From Symbiodinium natans (taxonomy: Eukaryota > Sar > Dinophyceae > Suessiales > Symbiodiniaceae), in assembly GCA_905221605.1 (NCBI GenBank), contig CAJNDS010002343.1:415583-479582 (forward strand): DNA of 64,000 nt, in the 5' to 3' direction. The notes under the pieces are model-generated. The model worked only from the letters and a program-made list of their open reading frames with translations, was not told where the DNA came from and did not search any database. A program made the translations under genes and the position numbers. Shown piece by piece: positions 44,955 through 56,384 of the stretch. Within the stretch, counting starts at the first letter, position 1. Each line of letters begins with the position of its first letter.

Positions 44955-45208
44955 CCTCCGGTTCACAACCAAGCTGGGCCTGGACGCTGGTGCTAGAGAT
45001 TATGCAGCGAGTACACTTGTGGTAGAGTTGAAATGATGCAGACTCCTGGACGTGGGGAGTAGTGCAGCTCAGCTGTTGGCCTTCAAGGAATCGCCCCATG
45101 GCCAAGACCAGATCCAGTGCGACGTTATAGACGTGTATGACGAGGTCTTCATCAAGAGGACATGACGCGTACGCAGCGAGCAGCAAAAGTTGGTCGGTCA
45201 CGTGGTGT
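44955..45208 (-). CDS. Minus-strand exon, unrecognised
   Basis: A CCCAG acceptor precedes 45208 and a GT donor follows 44955. The exon encodes HHVTDQLLLLAAYASCPLDE, then LVIHVYNVALDLVLAMGRFL and SFQLYHKCTRCIISSTSVQA. It has strong helix-like hydrophobic patterning. It may belong to the gene at 43950-44268, but the phases do not fit directly, so another exon would lie between. Confidence 0.5.
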
Positions 45209-46086
45209 CTGGGATGCTGTCTGCTTGCATGCTGTGTTTGGATGACAAAGCATGGATATCGAAGTGCGTGAGAAGAACTTGGCACTGCGAAGCAGGGCTT
45301 CAACGGGAGGCTTCGAGAATCTTGAGATGTCCTGAGCTGCTTGCACTGCATGCGAGGGTGTTTACTTCTAAGATGCTACGCATTCTGCAGGGTTTCTAAA
45401 AGCCATCCAGATGTCCGAAGGGAAGGGTCTATGGTGCCCTCCACACCAAGCTACGCAGTTCTGTAGTTTTCTCAAGACAGGTGGCGGGCAGCTTTATCGT
45501 ATCCGTGTAGCAAGCAGAGCTCAGCCACACAACTCTTGTTGCCTTGGGGTTTTCCAGCCGCTAAGGTACTGCCCGAATTCAGCTGAGGCGCAGGTCTCAG
45601 AGAATTTTCTTCTCCCTGCGGAAATCCGCTTGGATCCGCTTGGATGCTCTGGGGTAGCGCTGTGATTGTACATAACCTTGTTTCCAGCGCCCCAGCGGCC
45701 GCATTAGATGCATGTAGAAATCGAGTCCAAATTGAGACCACAGCAGGCAGGGGTGGCGGACCGTGGCGATGGTCAAAAGCGCATGTCAGTGTGCAGCTCT
45801 GAATTCCCAAAGCCCCCAGGAGGTCCCACCAAGAGGCAAGGCCGAGAGAGTTGAGAATCCATGGTTAATCGTAAACAAGCAGCCCGAACCAACTTCTTAC
45901 CTTCACGACAAATCCTCCCCCCCACCCCCTAAACTTAAATCAAAACGCTTCAAGTCCGGTTTCCAGACAACACCTCATGGCTCTACAGAAGAGCAAGTCG
46001 GAAGCGCAACGCGCTCCATCTCTACCCTAGGCTACCGAGGTCTACCTCAACGCCGGCTTCATTTTTTGTTTGGGTTTTTGTTGTAG
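45209..46086 (+). CDS. Candidate plus-strand coding, unrecognised
   Basis: The best piece is at 45790-46060: ERVENPWLIVNKQPEPTSYL, then PPPPKLKSKRFKSGFQTTPH. Earlier frames (45411-45665 plus, 45472-45810 minus) overlap without support. Confidence 0.33.
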
Positions 46087-46349
46087 CGCTGTTGGTTCTT
46101 GCGACTGTGCTCCGAGTACTTCTTGTGCATGCTTGCCTGCTTTTGATCATGGCCAACAGCCGGTCGCTCTGCTTTTCATGTTGCTATTGTTCTTTTCTTT
46201 GAATTCGAGCCAGAAGAGAAGGGATTCTTGTAGAGCTCATGCCGTTTGACTTTAGGCTCCAGAGGGACCCTCCTGAATCGTGCACCGCCCGTCTGCCGAT
46301 GCCCGCGCCGGCCCCCCGCTTGGCATCAGAATCCTGGAAGATCCTGGAG

Positions 46350-46402
46350 GAAACCCTAAACCCTAAACCCTAAACCCTAAACCCTAAACCCTAAACCCTA
46401 AA
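46350..46402. repeat. Telomere-like (CCCTAAA)n array
   Basis: Seven units on the plus strand. Confidence 0.95.
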
Positions 46403-46603
46403 ACTGTTATATGTACCCTTTAGGGGATGAAACAGGCTAAGACTGGAAGCCACAGTCTTCAAGGTTCTCTCCAAGCCCGATACCAAAATGGTGATTGTTC
46501 TTTGGGGCGGGGGCAAGCAGGCCACCCCCCCCCCCCTTTTTCCCCTTGCAAAACCCGAAAGTTGATTAAGTTGTTTGCCTTGTTCAGCCTCTTCTGCAAA
46601 CCT

Positions 46604-46695
46604 GAACCCCTAAACCCTAAAAACCCTAAACCCTAAGCCCTAAACCCCAAACCCCAAACCCTAAACCCTAAACCCTAAACCCTAAACCCTAAACT
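46604..46695. repeat. Telomere-like (CCCTAAA)n array with CCCCAAA variants
   Basis: About 12 units, some CCCTAAG or CCCCAAA, ending just before a coding segment. Confidence 0.95.
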
Positions 46696-46718
46696 CCTAT
46701 TGCCTGGTACTTTACGAC

Positions 46719-46863
46719 CAAGGCGCCGGGCCCCGCAATGATCCCTGTCGGTGGCAATGTCCCCGTCATGGGAGGCCTGTCTGGGGGCCTTGCGATTTCA
46801 GGATTTGTAGCTGTGATTACACATGTCGATGCAAGTAACCAAAAAGTCAAGAGGCGCAAATAA
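46719..46863 (+). CDS. Terminal exon of a membrane protein (one TM, KRRK end)
   Basis: From the ACCAAG acceptor-like site the frame reads APGPAMIPVGGNVPVMGGLS, then GGLAISGFVAVITHVDASNQ and KVKRRK, and stops at 46861-46863. GG-rich hydrophobic residues followed by a basic tail suggest a single C-terminal membrane span with a cytosolic end. The frame is also open upstream to the telomere-like array (TPIAWYFTTK). A minus-strand frame opposes it but reads less well. Confidence 0.5.
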
Positions 46864-48780
46864 ATAGCTAACGAAACAATTAGGCAACACTTCGAAGCGT
46901 GCCATCTGCACTTGAGAGGCATGTCTCCCATGCCCAATGTCGGTGTCACGTCGGCAAGATAGCATGTGTACATGTGCACTCGAAGCGTGGAAGAAGTCTA
47001 CAGCCAGTGTGGGGATTCCGGCGGTCATGCCCCATGCAAGTTTCGAACCAAGGGCAGCAAAAGAGCTGCCCAACTCCGCCAAGGTATGGGATGCATGGGT
47101 GGCACGAGTTGCATGGGTCACATGGGCACCGTCGGCATGTACAGCATGCAACCAGGCAGGGACTCACGTGAGCCAATTGCCACCCAGACTGCTGCGATTA
47201 AAAGCTCGGTTTGTTCTTGAGAGTGCTCGCGGTCAGCCTTTAGTCACCTTTGCTCAACTATGTCTGTCAGCGAGGGAGCGAAGGAAAGCGTCGTTTGGGA
47301 TAGAGGGAGGGACCCCGGCCTCATGCCCCAAGAAAGAGAGAGAGAGAGAGAGTCCTCCGTGGGGGGGGCCTCTCCGCTGAGTAGAAGAAGAGAGAGAGAG
47401 CGAGAGCGAGAGAGAGAGAGAGAGAGGGAGTATGAAACGAGTTTCGCCTTGCTGATGCCCAGGCGGCCTATCATCCAACACGTGCCCTTGCCGATGCTGA
47501 GATATACTGAGGGTTGGGGCCAGGTCGGGAGAGCTTCCTGAGGTTTAAGCCTGCCATGAAGGCCAAGGACAGTTGACATCGGCATCCGTGCCTCACAAAG
47601 CATTCGCGCGGCATACAGTCTACACACGACAAAGCATCTGCATCTGCCAAAAGGTATGTGGCCAAGAGCCTGCGGCCCCTCGATGCAGGGCGCTACTCGG
47701 CTGCGGGCCTCGTTCCGCAACCTGGGCCGCAAGTACACCATCAGGCTATGCCTGGCCCAACCCATGAGAGTCATGGTGACGTTCGCGCCAGTATAATTGT
47801 TCTCACGTCAAAGTTGCTTGTCTTGTGGGGTCTTGCCTTGCCCTGAAAACTTGAAACATTCTGAAGCGTTGAGCCAATTTGACTCCAAACCTGTACCGTG
47901 GCTGAGGTATTGCAAGAGGCCCGGGGGTGTCGAGTTGCTGCTCGCGCGCCCGGGCCCCAAAGGCCCAAAGCCCAGAGGGCGGGGGCGACTTCAGCTCAGA
48001 CACCGGAGGGTTCCGGATGAAAAGCTTTGGGGATTTGGTCGGAGTCGTTTGCTGAGAGTTGCTAAGAATTCAAAACTGTCGCGAGTACCCGATGCAGCTA
48101 CTAGAGCCAACACAGTGATACTTCTGCAGTCTGATTCTCGGTGCAAGAGCCCAAACTACCCTGAACCTTGCTGGTGGCCGGTCGGAGCTACAAGCGGCCA
48201 ACAGTAAATCAGACAAGTACAGTGAAATGGCAAGTAACTATTTGGGCTCGGTTTTCATTCGCAGCGTGCTGAGTAAGAGCAATAGTTTATTCCCACCTGG
48301 TGTAGTCTGAGCGTCTTGATCTTGACAACGCTTTGCGCAACAGCGAGGCTTTAGGGTCATGCTGACATCGACTGTTTGTCTGCGTGCCTGAGGTGAGAAG
48401 CCGTGTAACTCCTTCATCCGCGCTCGTCAGGAATCCGGGGGGTCAATGTGTTCCCGCATCATGCTAGACATCATCCTGGAAGAAAGGTTGGTAGCACAGG
48501 ACCACTTGTCCAAGATGTTGACCAGATAGGGTGACGTCTGCACAAAGGGTGTGTCGAAAGCGCCTTTTCCATTTTTGCATGGGTGTGTCGGGTCCTTCTG
48601 TGAGCTTAGACAAGCTGCAACTGAGCTGTGAGCACGGCTGATAGAATGCTGTGCTTAATTAGTTGTGCAAAACATATCCCCGGCGATGTATTCATTGGGT
48701 GACCTACGTTTTTGCAGTGCCCCCATCTAAACCGGCCATGTGAGTCTGTCGGGCTAAGGCGTAAGCTTGAGTGACCATGA
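46864..48780. other. Unassigned stretch with (AG)n repeats
   Basis: (AG)n tracts lie at about 47335-47351 and 47390-47428. Coding-like pieces include plus WKKSTASVGIPAVMPHASFE near 46990 opposed by minus LAELGSSFAALGSKLAWGMT, and a 136-codon plus frame at 47797-48207. I saw no recognisable gene from 48210 to 48780. Confidence 0.35.
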
Positions 48781-49136
48781 CTAGTCCAGCTGTCTGGAGA
48801 AGATGGCAACAGCTGCTCTTTGAGTCTCTTCTAGCCACGTAGCAATCACTGTGCCGCCACTGCTAGAGTGTGTTAAGGCCGCCATAAAGAGTGCCAGCAA
48901 GCTCGGGTCATGCGGGTTGACGGCACCATAAAGTTGATAAATGTGTGCCGCGCCTGCCAGCCCGGTGTGGTCTGCATGTGTGTTTGCAAGGACACGGCGG
49001 CCAACCGCTTGATGTCAGGGGCTTGAGTTTCTTCTGCCGGACGAGTGGCTTTTTTTCTGGCCCTCGGCATGTTCCTGGCAACGCTCCGAGCCAGGTCGGC
49101 AGCAGCATCGCAAGTTGAGCCCTCAGAGCTGTCCAT
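48781..49136 (-). CDS. Short minus-strand gene or 3' exons, frame broken once, unrecognised
   Basis: An ATG at 49136 starts MDSSEGSTCDAAADLARSVA, then a basic region (ARKKATRPAEETQAPDIKRL). From about 48957 the adjacent frame reads AGAAHIYQLYGAVNPHDPSL, LALFMAALTHSSSGGTVIAT and WLEETQRAAVAIFSRQLD, and stops at 48781-48783. Both parts read convincingly. They would be continuous if about 8 bases (GCTGGCAG) were spliced or deleted, so either a tiny intron, an indel or a tandem GGCAG duplication is involved. Confidence 0.45.
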
Positions 49137-49627
49137 TCTGCTAGCGGAGTGTCGCAAACATCCTCGCTTCAAGGTGAAGGAGGGAACAGGCGAAAGAATA
49201 TGGCAAGGGGTCCAAGCAAATCCAGTCCAGGCCCTGCCACAGCAGCTGCGTCCGGTGAAGGCTGGACACCAAACCCTAAACCCCAGAAGAAAAGAAACCT
49301 CAACCCTAAACCCCTCAAACCTTCGTCGATTTTTGCAAGATGCGGCCCACCCATGCCTTGATCTCACAGCATGAACTGCTCGGCTTCGGCCTGAGGGCAC
49401 TTCTTATGCACAACTCATGCGCGTTGTTGCAGTTTGGCGTTCTTGTAGAAATGCGCAAAAATTGTGCTGATGCGCAAGTCGCTTGTATCTGATTCGTGAC
49501 CTTGAGAACAGAACTTGACTGCACCGAGAGAGGGCCTTAGACCGGCGTCTTAGACCGGTTCAGGGTTTGGGGTTGAATGTGTCCAACTTGATTTTTGGAA
49601 TCCGGATTATAGCCTAATATCGAGACT
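49137..49627. other. No gene recognised
   Basis: Short frames only. A few CCCTAAACCCCAGAAG and CAACCCTAAACCCC units near 49273-49317 and GGTTCAGGGTTTGGGG near 49558 are degenerate telomere-like pieces. Confidence 0.4.
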
Positions 49628-49674
49628 ACGGCTCAAGCCATTTTGGCTCAAGGGAGCCGCCATTTTGGCTCAAG
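49628..49674 (+). other. Stacked dinoflagellate spliced-leader relics upstream of the LINE
   Basis: CCATTTTGGCTCAAG, the last 15 bases of the conserved dinoflagellate spliced leader, occurs perfectly at 49638-49652 and 49660-49674. An older GGCTCAAG lies at 49630-49637. Both full copies begin exactly where a trans-splice at the leader's own internal TAG would cut it. This is the pattern expected when trans-spliced mRNA is reverse transcribed, reinserted and trans-spliced again. Confidence 0.88.
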
Positions 49675-49720
49675 GCCACTCAAGAGCTGAGATTAGCCGT
49701 GCCATTGTGCTTTGTGAGGC

Positions 49721-50679
49721 ATGTCGGATGATTTGCAGATCGTTTCTGTAGCTGATGGGGATGAATCTCCCCAGAAGCGAGCGAAGCAGGGGGCGTTGAT
49801 GCAACAAGAGATGCTCTTGGCAATCCAATCAGCGGTGGCGAACAATTTTGCTTTGCACCTTGCTCCAGTGACCCAGTCCTTGCAAGTGCTCCATGAAGGT
49901 CAAGCTGCCCAGAGTGTTCAAATCAGAGACATCGAATCTCGCCAAACAGAGCTTGGCAGGAACATGGAGGACATGATGGAAACGCAAACCAAGCGAATGG
50001 ATGCTTTGCAGGCTGAAATAGTGGAACTACAAAAGGCAGAAGGGTCTCGGCCCACGTCACCGGTATCGCCCGGGTCGCATGCCGGATTCCGCGCAGCTCC
50101 CCCCCCCGATGATGTTTCTTTTGACATTGTGGTGGGTGGATGGAAAGAAGGTTGCTCCAGAGACTCCGTTCTTGATCAGCTCAATGGGGTTTTGAGTGAG
50201 GCACTCTTGTCAGAAAAGGTGTTGGAGATACGCCTTTTCGGCAGGCGTCCTACCGCTGGCAAGGTGGTGCTGAGGTTTCCCCCTGACCTGAGCGTGTCGG
50301 AAAAGCGTCGTCAGCAGATGGAAGTGCGTGACAAACTCGTTTCGACAATGACTGCGCCTCTCTGGTGCTCCATTGACAAGCCTCCGGAGTTACGTCAGGT
50401 CGGCAAAGGTGTCGCTATGTTAGCCGAGTTCTTGTCTACGAAGCTCGGAGTTGCCAAGCAGAGCCTTGAGGTTGGCTCGTGGACCCAGGCGAAATTCTTC
50501 TTGGGGAAAACAGGGTGACACGCAAGGTTGCTAACAATCAGCTCCATGCCAATGAGAAGATGCTGCTGCAGCATGCCAAAACTGGCGTCAGCATTGCAGC
50601 CGATGTGCATGAGATTGCAAGGTTCGCCCAAAGGACGCCTGAGGATGTGGCTATCCTTTGGGACAGCCATTTCCAGTGA
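49721..50679 (+). CDS. LINE ORF1 protein (coiled coil plus RNA-binding-like region), one frameshift
   Basis: It starts at the ATG at 49721 (MSDDLQIVSVADGDESPQKR). Residues about 60-105 form a coiled coil (SRQTELGRNMEDMMETQTKR), followed by a Pro/Ser linker. Residues about 130-260 resemble the RRM/C-terminal region of L1-type ORF1 proteins (VLEIRLFGRRPTAGKVVLRF, then KRRQQMEVRDKLVSTM). The frame stops at 50516-50518. The next frame continues without a gap (RKVANNQLHANEKMLLQHAK, FAQRTPEDVAILWDSHFQ) to a stop at 50677-50679, so one base has been gained or lost around 50505-50515 near a GGGGAAAACAGGG stretch. ORF1 proteins coat LINE RNA and act as nucleic-acid chaperones. Confidence 0.8.
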
Positions 50680-50694
50680 AGCGCAGACCAGCAT

Positions 50695-53600
50695 TTGGTT
50701 TCACCAGGTCCCACGTGTGAGAATTCATCCAGTGCGCCTGCCATTCGGTTGGTGCAGTTTGCCTCATGGAATACCCAAGGCAAGCCATGGAACAGCACAT
50801 TGCAGATCCTTGAGGATGCCTGTGTTGATGCGCATGTGATTGCCCTCCAGGAGTGCAACAACCCCAAAGGAGATGTTGCAGACGAGGATATCTCTTTGAT
50901 GCGAGATCTTCAGTGTCGTGTTTTGCATGGATACATGGTTCTCTCTGGGCATCCGCCTGGCTGTCATAGACAACTTGCATTTTGCCTTGAGGATAGTGAC
51001 GAGGTATCTGCGGGGAAGTTCGATGTGGGGTTTTGTCACATCTCTCTCTGCGTCAACCTCGTGAGACGACCGATGTTATTTCTGAATGTCCATCTGCCTC
51101 ATTCTGGCCGGCCTCTGTCTGACTTGCAACAAGCGTGTGAGAGCGTCGTCACCTCCGTGGCAAGGCAGGTGCAGCAAGGGATGCCGATAATCCTGTTGGG
51201 TGATCTCAACTTTGACCTTCACCACGATGAGACGGGGTCTGATCGTGGTTTGCTTGTCTGCAGCATGCTTGAGGCCCTTGGTACAACAGTCCTTTCAGAT
51301 AACAGGGGATCTACGTGGCGCCATAGAACGATTGACTATGTTCTTAGCAACAATGTGTATTGTAACCAGGCGGCCAATGTCGGCGAGGATGGGGCTGCGC
51401 CGTGGGCAGACTATACAGTTCGGCATGATGTGCAAAAGATGTTGGGAGTTGACCATGCGTGTGTGATTGCTGAAACCCTCATGAATGCAACGAAGGATCC
51501 CTTGCTTGCAGTCCGGCGACGGCAGTTGTGGTCCCGCATGCCCAGAAAGATGGTGGTGACGAGCCCGGAGGTTGTCCAGTGCTGGGCTCATGAACCTCGG
51601 ACAGATGGGCCCTTGGACCAGCGGCTGCAGCGGTTGCGAGACCTCGCCGCTGTGGCTTCGAGCCCTCAATGCAGTCTCCGCTACAAAGATCCTGCTCCAG
51701 TGCGTGCCCTGTGTCGCAACCGCTCTGCGTGTCCAGATCCGGCTGTTCGCAAACAACTTTCCTTTGACATTGCCAAGTCCAGACAGGACGCAAAAGCGAA
51801 GTGGCGGACATGGCTGGTGCACCAGGCGGCGTCGGGCAATTGGCGTGCTCGGAGACTTTTGCTGAAAAAAACAGTCCTTGCAGTCGGCGCTGTGGCCGAT
51901 GGTTGTCCTTCACCATGGGAATACGATGCAAGTGGCCCAGGAGGTTAAGAGCTTCTTTGACCAGAAGTTTTCGTTACCTGAAGATGGGGTGGATGTGCCT
52001 TCCTTGTTTCGTGGTCTGCATGCCGATGAGCAACCTTTCAGCGAGGATGAAGTTCAGGATTGCCTGAAGTCCATGAAGACGGGCAAGACTACAGGTATCT
52101 CGAAGGTTAGTGTGGAATTGCTGCAGTGTATTGCTCAGAGTCCTCAAGGAGTGCGCGGACTGACCTCCATGTTTAATGACATGTTGGAGACGCCAGAGGA
52201 GCTGTGCAACACTGGCTTGCTCATGGGTTGGGTTGTTCTGTTGCCAAAGAAGCCCAGGGTCGATGATGCCAGCATGCTGAGGCCGATAGTACTGGGAGAA
52301 GTTGTTTTGAAAGTGTTGACGAAGCTTTGCACTCGCAGACTGTTGCTTGTCTGGCCTGATCCGAAGAGTTGCCTTGGCAGTGTCAAAGGGAAAGGAGTTG
52401 CTGATGCAGCATTCCTGGCCAGTGTTGCGTTGCAGGAAGTGGCTGCAGTTGGTGCTCCAGTCGTTGTTGTGAAGCTTGACATCTCAGGGGCATATGACAG
52501 CCTGAAAATCAGTGCACTTGTGTCGTGGATGCTTCGGAGGTGGCGCCCTGATGTTGGGCGCTCTCTTCTACTTCTGGCGTGGGTGCTTTCATCTGGCAGC
52601 CTATGCTTTCATTTCTTACAGGAGGAGTGGGTAACTTTACAGAAGGTTGGAACGCAGCAGGGTGCTACACACTCTCCAGTGCTTTTCAGCTACTGCGTGG
52701 CTGACACCTATGATGTGATGACAGAGGAGTGGGAGCAAAATGGGGAAACTCCCCCATTCATCGCTGCGGCCTTCAGTCTATGGGGCCTATGGTTTGTTGA
52801 TGACGCCACGTGTTTTTTCTCTACTTCGGCGCAGTATTGCAGATTGATGCCATGTGTGGTCGCAACCTTGGCTCGGCTTGGCTTGAAGTTGAATATACGC
52901 AAGACATGCACCCTTGGCCTGCGGGCTCCCAGAAGCTTGGAGTGCTTGCCTTTGCTTCAGCATGTCTCTCATGCCCGTTTTGTGGGTATGATCCTCCAGG
53001 TATCTGCCGGTGACGTTCATCAGATTGATCAGTTGCTTCGAAGAGCGATGGCGGCTTTTGCAACCAATGCAGTGCTTCTGAAACATCCCCAAGTGTCTAG
53101 GCAGCGCAAGCTTAGCATGTTTGAGTCCTTGGTGACCTCGTCCATTCGGTGGTTGCTTTGCATTGTGGCGCCCACACAAACAGCATTCCGGAGGCTCAGG
53201 GTGTTGCAAGTCACTTTGGTTGGCTGGATGTTGAGAGTTGCAGCGCATGACCCAGCTGGAATTTCTCACGCGAGGCACGCGGTGAAGCTCTGGCTGGCGT
53301 CCTTTGGGATGTTCTGGGATGAGTTGTTGGCCGGAGCTGTTTGGGACTGGGCTGGGCATGTGTTTAGACGTGGATGGAATGATCTTACTGGTTCGGCGCT
53401 GCGCTCCTTCCAATCTGCGCACAGGCAGGCGGGGGCGCGCGGGGTTCGCACGGGGCCGCAGAATATTGGGCACCGCGCACTTCAGAATTTCCTCAAGCAA
53501 CATCGATGCGGACGCTGCTCATGATAGAGTGTTTTGGCAGACCATGCGTATCCGGTGGCTGCAGTCGCTGTGGGTGATGAAATCCGGTGGGGGAAATGTA

Positions 53601-54029
53601 TGTTTTCAAGCAGTGCGTGATGCATATTGTGGGTTGCGCTGGCGGGATGTTCAGGGTACATTCTTTGGTGGCGAGTGGTGGTTTCTGCAGATTAGGCATG
53701 GTGCCGTTGGTCTGTTGACCTTGAGAAGAAGCGACGGCTGGGTGTTCGTGCGGCAGGAAGTGGAGTCGCAGGCAACTGCAGCGGTTGTGCGGGGGATCCT
53801 GCGCTGCGTCCTGGAGAATGTCATGCAGCACACGTTCTATCTTCGCCTCTTTGTGTGTGACGATATTTTGCTTCACGCTTGCCGTGAAATGTGTCCGATG
53901 TGTGATGAGAATGCTGAGAGACAGAAGGTAGTGATAGAAATGTCTGAATGTCCTGAGCCGTGGTTGGAGAGAGTGAAGGCTGAGATGACGGCGTCTGAGG
54001 TCGCCAAGCGGCCTGATGCTCCAGCATGA
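50695..54029 (+). CDS. LINE ORF2: APE endonuclease and reverse transcriptase, two frameshifts
   Basis: The first frame (to 51948) holds the APE endonuclease: SWNTQGK, LQEC, GDLNFD, STWRHRTIDYVL and GVDHACV carry the expected Asn, Glu, Asp/Asn, Asp and His. The second frame (from about 51870 to 53524) holds the reverse transcriptase: LRPIVLGEVVLKVLTKL, VVVVKLDISGAYDSL (motif A), GTQQGATHSPVLFSY (motif B), LWFVDDATCF (motif C, FVDD) and LGLKLNIRKT (motif D). An A7 run at 51864-51870 explains the first frame change. A second near 53490 leads into a frame ending at 54027-54029 with a Cys-rich tail (HACREMCPMC). The enzyme nicks target DNA and primes reverse transcription there. With all catalytic residues kept, the element is young or under recent selection. 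Confidence 0.88.
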
Positions 54030-54250
54030 CATGGCTTGTAAGTTTCACGCCTGCTGATCTGAGTAGGTGTTTTGGCTGCCTCACGCAGTGGGACCTTTGG
54101 GATGCAGCGGCAGAGAGAGAGAGATCGAGACGGACGTCAGGGCAAGGACGATGCGCGCCATCAGGAGTTTGCCTACCTGACTTCCTCAACTTCCCCCTAA
54201 CCCTACCGGGGATTGGGACCATAGGTGTTACGTGCATGTCGGGCTTATTA

Positions 54251-55319
54251 TAGGTTCTTGAGGTTCAGGCTTCCGGCTCGTACCAACTTCCACTCCCGTC
54301 CCCTTCAAAATCGGCTGAGTTCCGTAGCATCACGCTGACTTGGCCCTAAACGGTGCTTGTAGCAGACCTGATGACAGCCTTTGGGGGAGGCGAGACGGGC
54401 TCTCGAACACCCCGAAGCGACCGACCATTTCGAACGGACGCAACGAAGCCATCCAAGAGCCTCGTGAATGCATGCTCTTGTCGCGTTTCCGCGCGGATGT
54501 CGAGGATGCGATTGCATGACTGTTTGGCAAAAAGCACAAGGAACTGAGACAAGGACAGCAAGGGCAACAACATAGCTCCACTATTTGATTTTCAGAATAC
54601 GTCATATATGTCATAAGTGGTCCCCGAGCTTCCAGAACATATTTGGGGACGCCTCTTGTTCCAGCCACTTTCCTAGTGACCTCCCAACAGAACCCGAAGC
54701 CAAGTAGCTCTAGTACTCTCTTGTGTCCAAGAAGACTGCCGAAGGCCACCTCGTGAGTTCGGGGCTAAGAGACCGCGACGTGCTGAGCCGTCTGCTGGTC
54801 GTCCGATAATGGGTTCAGAGATAGTGGTTTAGTCCGCACGACGTGCAGTGCCGTCGGCCGAAGCGGACATAGGCTAATGGTTTTGGGGCCTTGTTAAGCT
54901 GAGCATCCGCAAGGCAATCCGCAACCCGCATTTGTCACGGGCCAGCGGCACAGACACACTTTTTGGCTTCGTGGTGTAAGGTTTAGGCTGGTTTACGGTT
55001 TAGAGTACATCGAAGCCTGTGTTGGACAAGGGTCTAGAGTTCGAGGCTACAGGGTTCACTGGAACCTGCGGAAGGCTGCGAGCTTGGTCTCCACTTAGCA
55101 CTCTTTTGAAGACCTCTCCTTCACCAGCCTTCAAAGGGCAAAGGCCACAAGAAAACACACCAGGCGATGAGGCCCATGGCCGTGGGAACCCGTCCCTCTG
55201 CGGCCCGCCCACTTAGAGCCATCGAGGAAGGGAAGTTCCTCGGCTTGCCCCCAAGGTTCTTGCCGAATTCCAAGTCTCGCTGGCGGCGGCAGTGGAGCAG
55301 GGACGCTCAGCGCCCGTGG
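54251..55319. other. No gene recognised downstream of the LINE
   Basis: A 139-codon minus-strand frame at 54330-54749 and a plus frame at 55019-55216 lack support. A GTTTAGGCTGGTTTACGGTTTAG piece near 54980 is faintly telomere-like. Confidence 0.35.
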
Positions 55320-55391
55320 GGCTTGGTTTAGGGTTTAGGGTTTGGGGTTTGGGGTTTAGGGTTTAGGGCTTAGGTTTTAGGGTTTAGGGTG
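55320..55391. repeat. Telomere-like (TTTAGGG)n array
   Basis: About ten units, including GGGTTTGGGG and GGGCTTAGG variants, on the plus strand. Confidence 0.94.
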
Positions 55392-56384
55392 GCATGGGAT
55401 CAAGTTCTTCAAGGTTTAGTTTCTGATGGTGTCAGAGAAATGTGAGCGGGTCCTTGGCTTGCTCTCGGCCGTCCCAAGTGGTGCTAAAATCCGGAAAGCA
55501 GGGATTCCCAAGTTCCCAAGTTGAAGGATTTCGAGAAAAGCATCGGCAGGCTGGGCCTTCCGTGACTACAGGATGTGAGTTGAAATTAGTTTCAGCCTGG
55601 ATTGCCGGAGATTCGAGCTTCTTGTTTTGAGCCCAGATACCAGTGCTCTGTCATTTTGAAGGGGATTGCTACCTGAAACAATCTTCAGCAGCAACTGTGA
55701 ATATGGGTTCTTCTGGACCTGTGGGGCACGTCGGTGCGCCATGTCTGCATTTGCCGTGTGGTGCAGGCGCGCCACCGCCGCCGTAAGCTCAGTCGGGGCG
55801 GCACGGGCTGTTTTTAGGTTGCGGGCTTAGAGGTGTTTAGGGTATAGACCTGGAGACCTGGCCCGGGCTGAGGATACTAAGCAACGATACTGCTGGAAAC
55901 CCTGCAGATATGAGTCAAGGTTTAAGCTTCGAGTTGGCTGGACGCAATCTGCCGCCAACAATGAGAGTTCTAATGCCCGAAAGTAGGCTTGTTCCGAAGG
56001 TGCAACCTCCCCCTTAAAGCGTTTTGGGCCAATCCATTAGCCTCAGACCCCAAACTGCAAAGTCCACGGTGCCATTGAAGCCAGCCGACAGTCTCAATCC
56101 TAAACTCTAACCAGGGTATTTCTGCCGACCGCCCAGCCTCAGAGCAGCTAGGAACCGCATGTAGGAGGATTGTGGCTGCTGCCCAGGCGCGACCCGCCGC
56201 TGCATCGCGAGGCGTCCACGCAGCACCGCTCCTGGAGGTGGGGGGTGGGGGGCTTGCCATAGTTCTGCATACGGAGAGGCCCGTAAGGGGCAGCTCCAAG
56301 GAGTTACAAAACACGGGGAAATGGGGGCACGAGGGGGATACCGTAGGAGGCGGGGGGCCAGATGGCGCCGTTAGCGGGGTGGGG
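55392..56384. other. No gene recognised
   Basis: Overlapping frames up to 114 codons (minus, 55970-56314) have no splice or motif support. Sequence becomes G-skewed from 56220. Confidence 0.35.

Larger units (their letters stand above)
49628..54250 (+). mobile_element. Non-LTR retrotransposon (LINE) with ORF1, APE endonuclease and reverse transcriptase
   Basis: The order is spliced-leader relics, short 5' leader, ORF1 (49721-50679), and ORF2 (50695-54029) with an N-terminal APE-type endonuclease and a reverse transcriptase. No LTRs, poly-A tail or clear target duplication was seen, so the 3' limit is approximate. Catalytic motifs are intact, but three single-base frame changes interrupt the ORFs. 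Confidence 0.9.

Noticed and set aside
47244-47774. 176-codon minus-strand frame with Ser/Leu/Arg runs
   Set aside because: It crosses two (AG)n tracts, and the remaining parts lack motifs.
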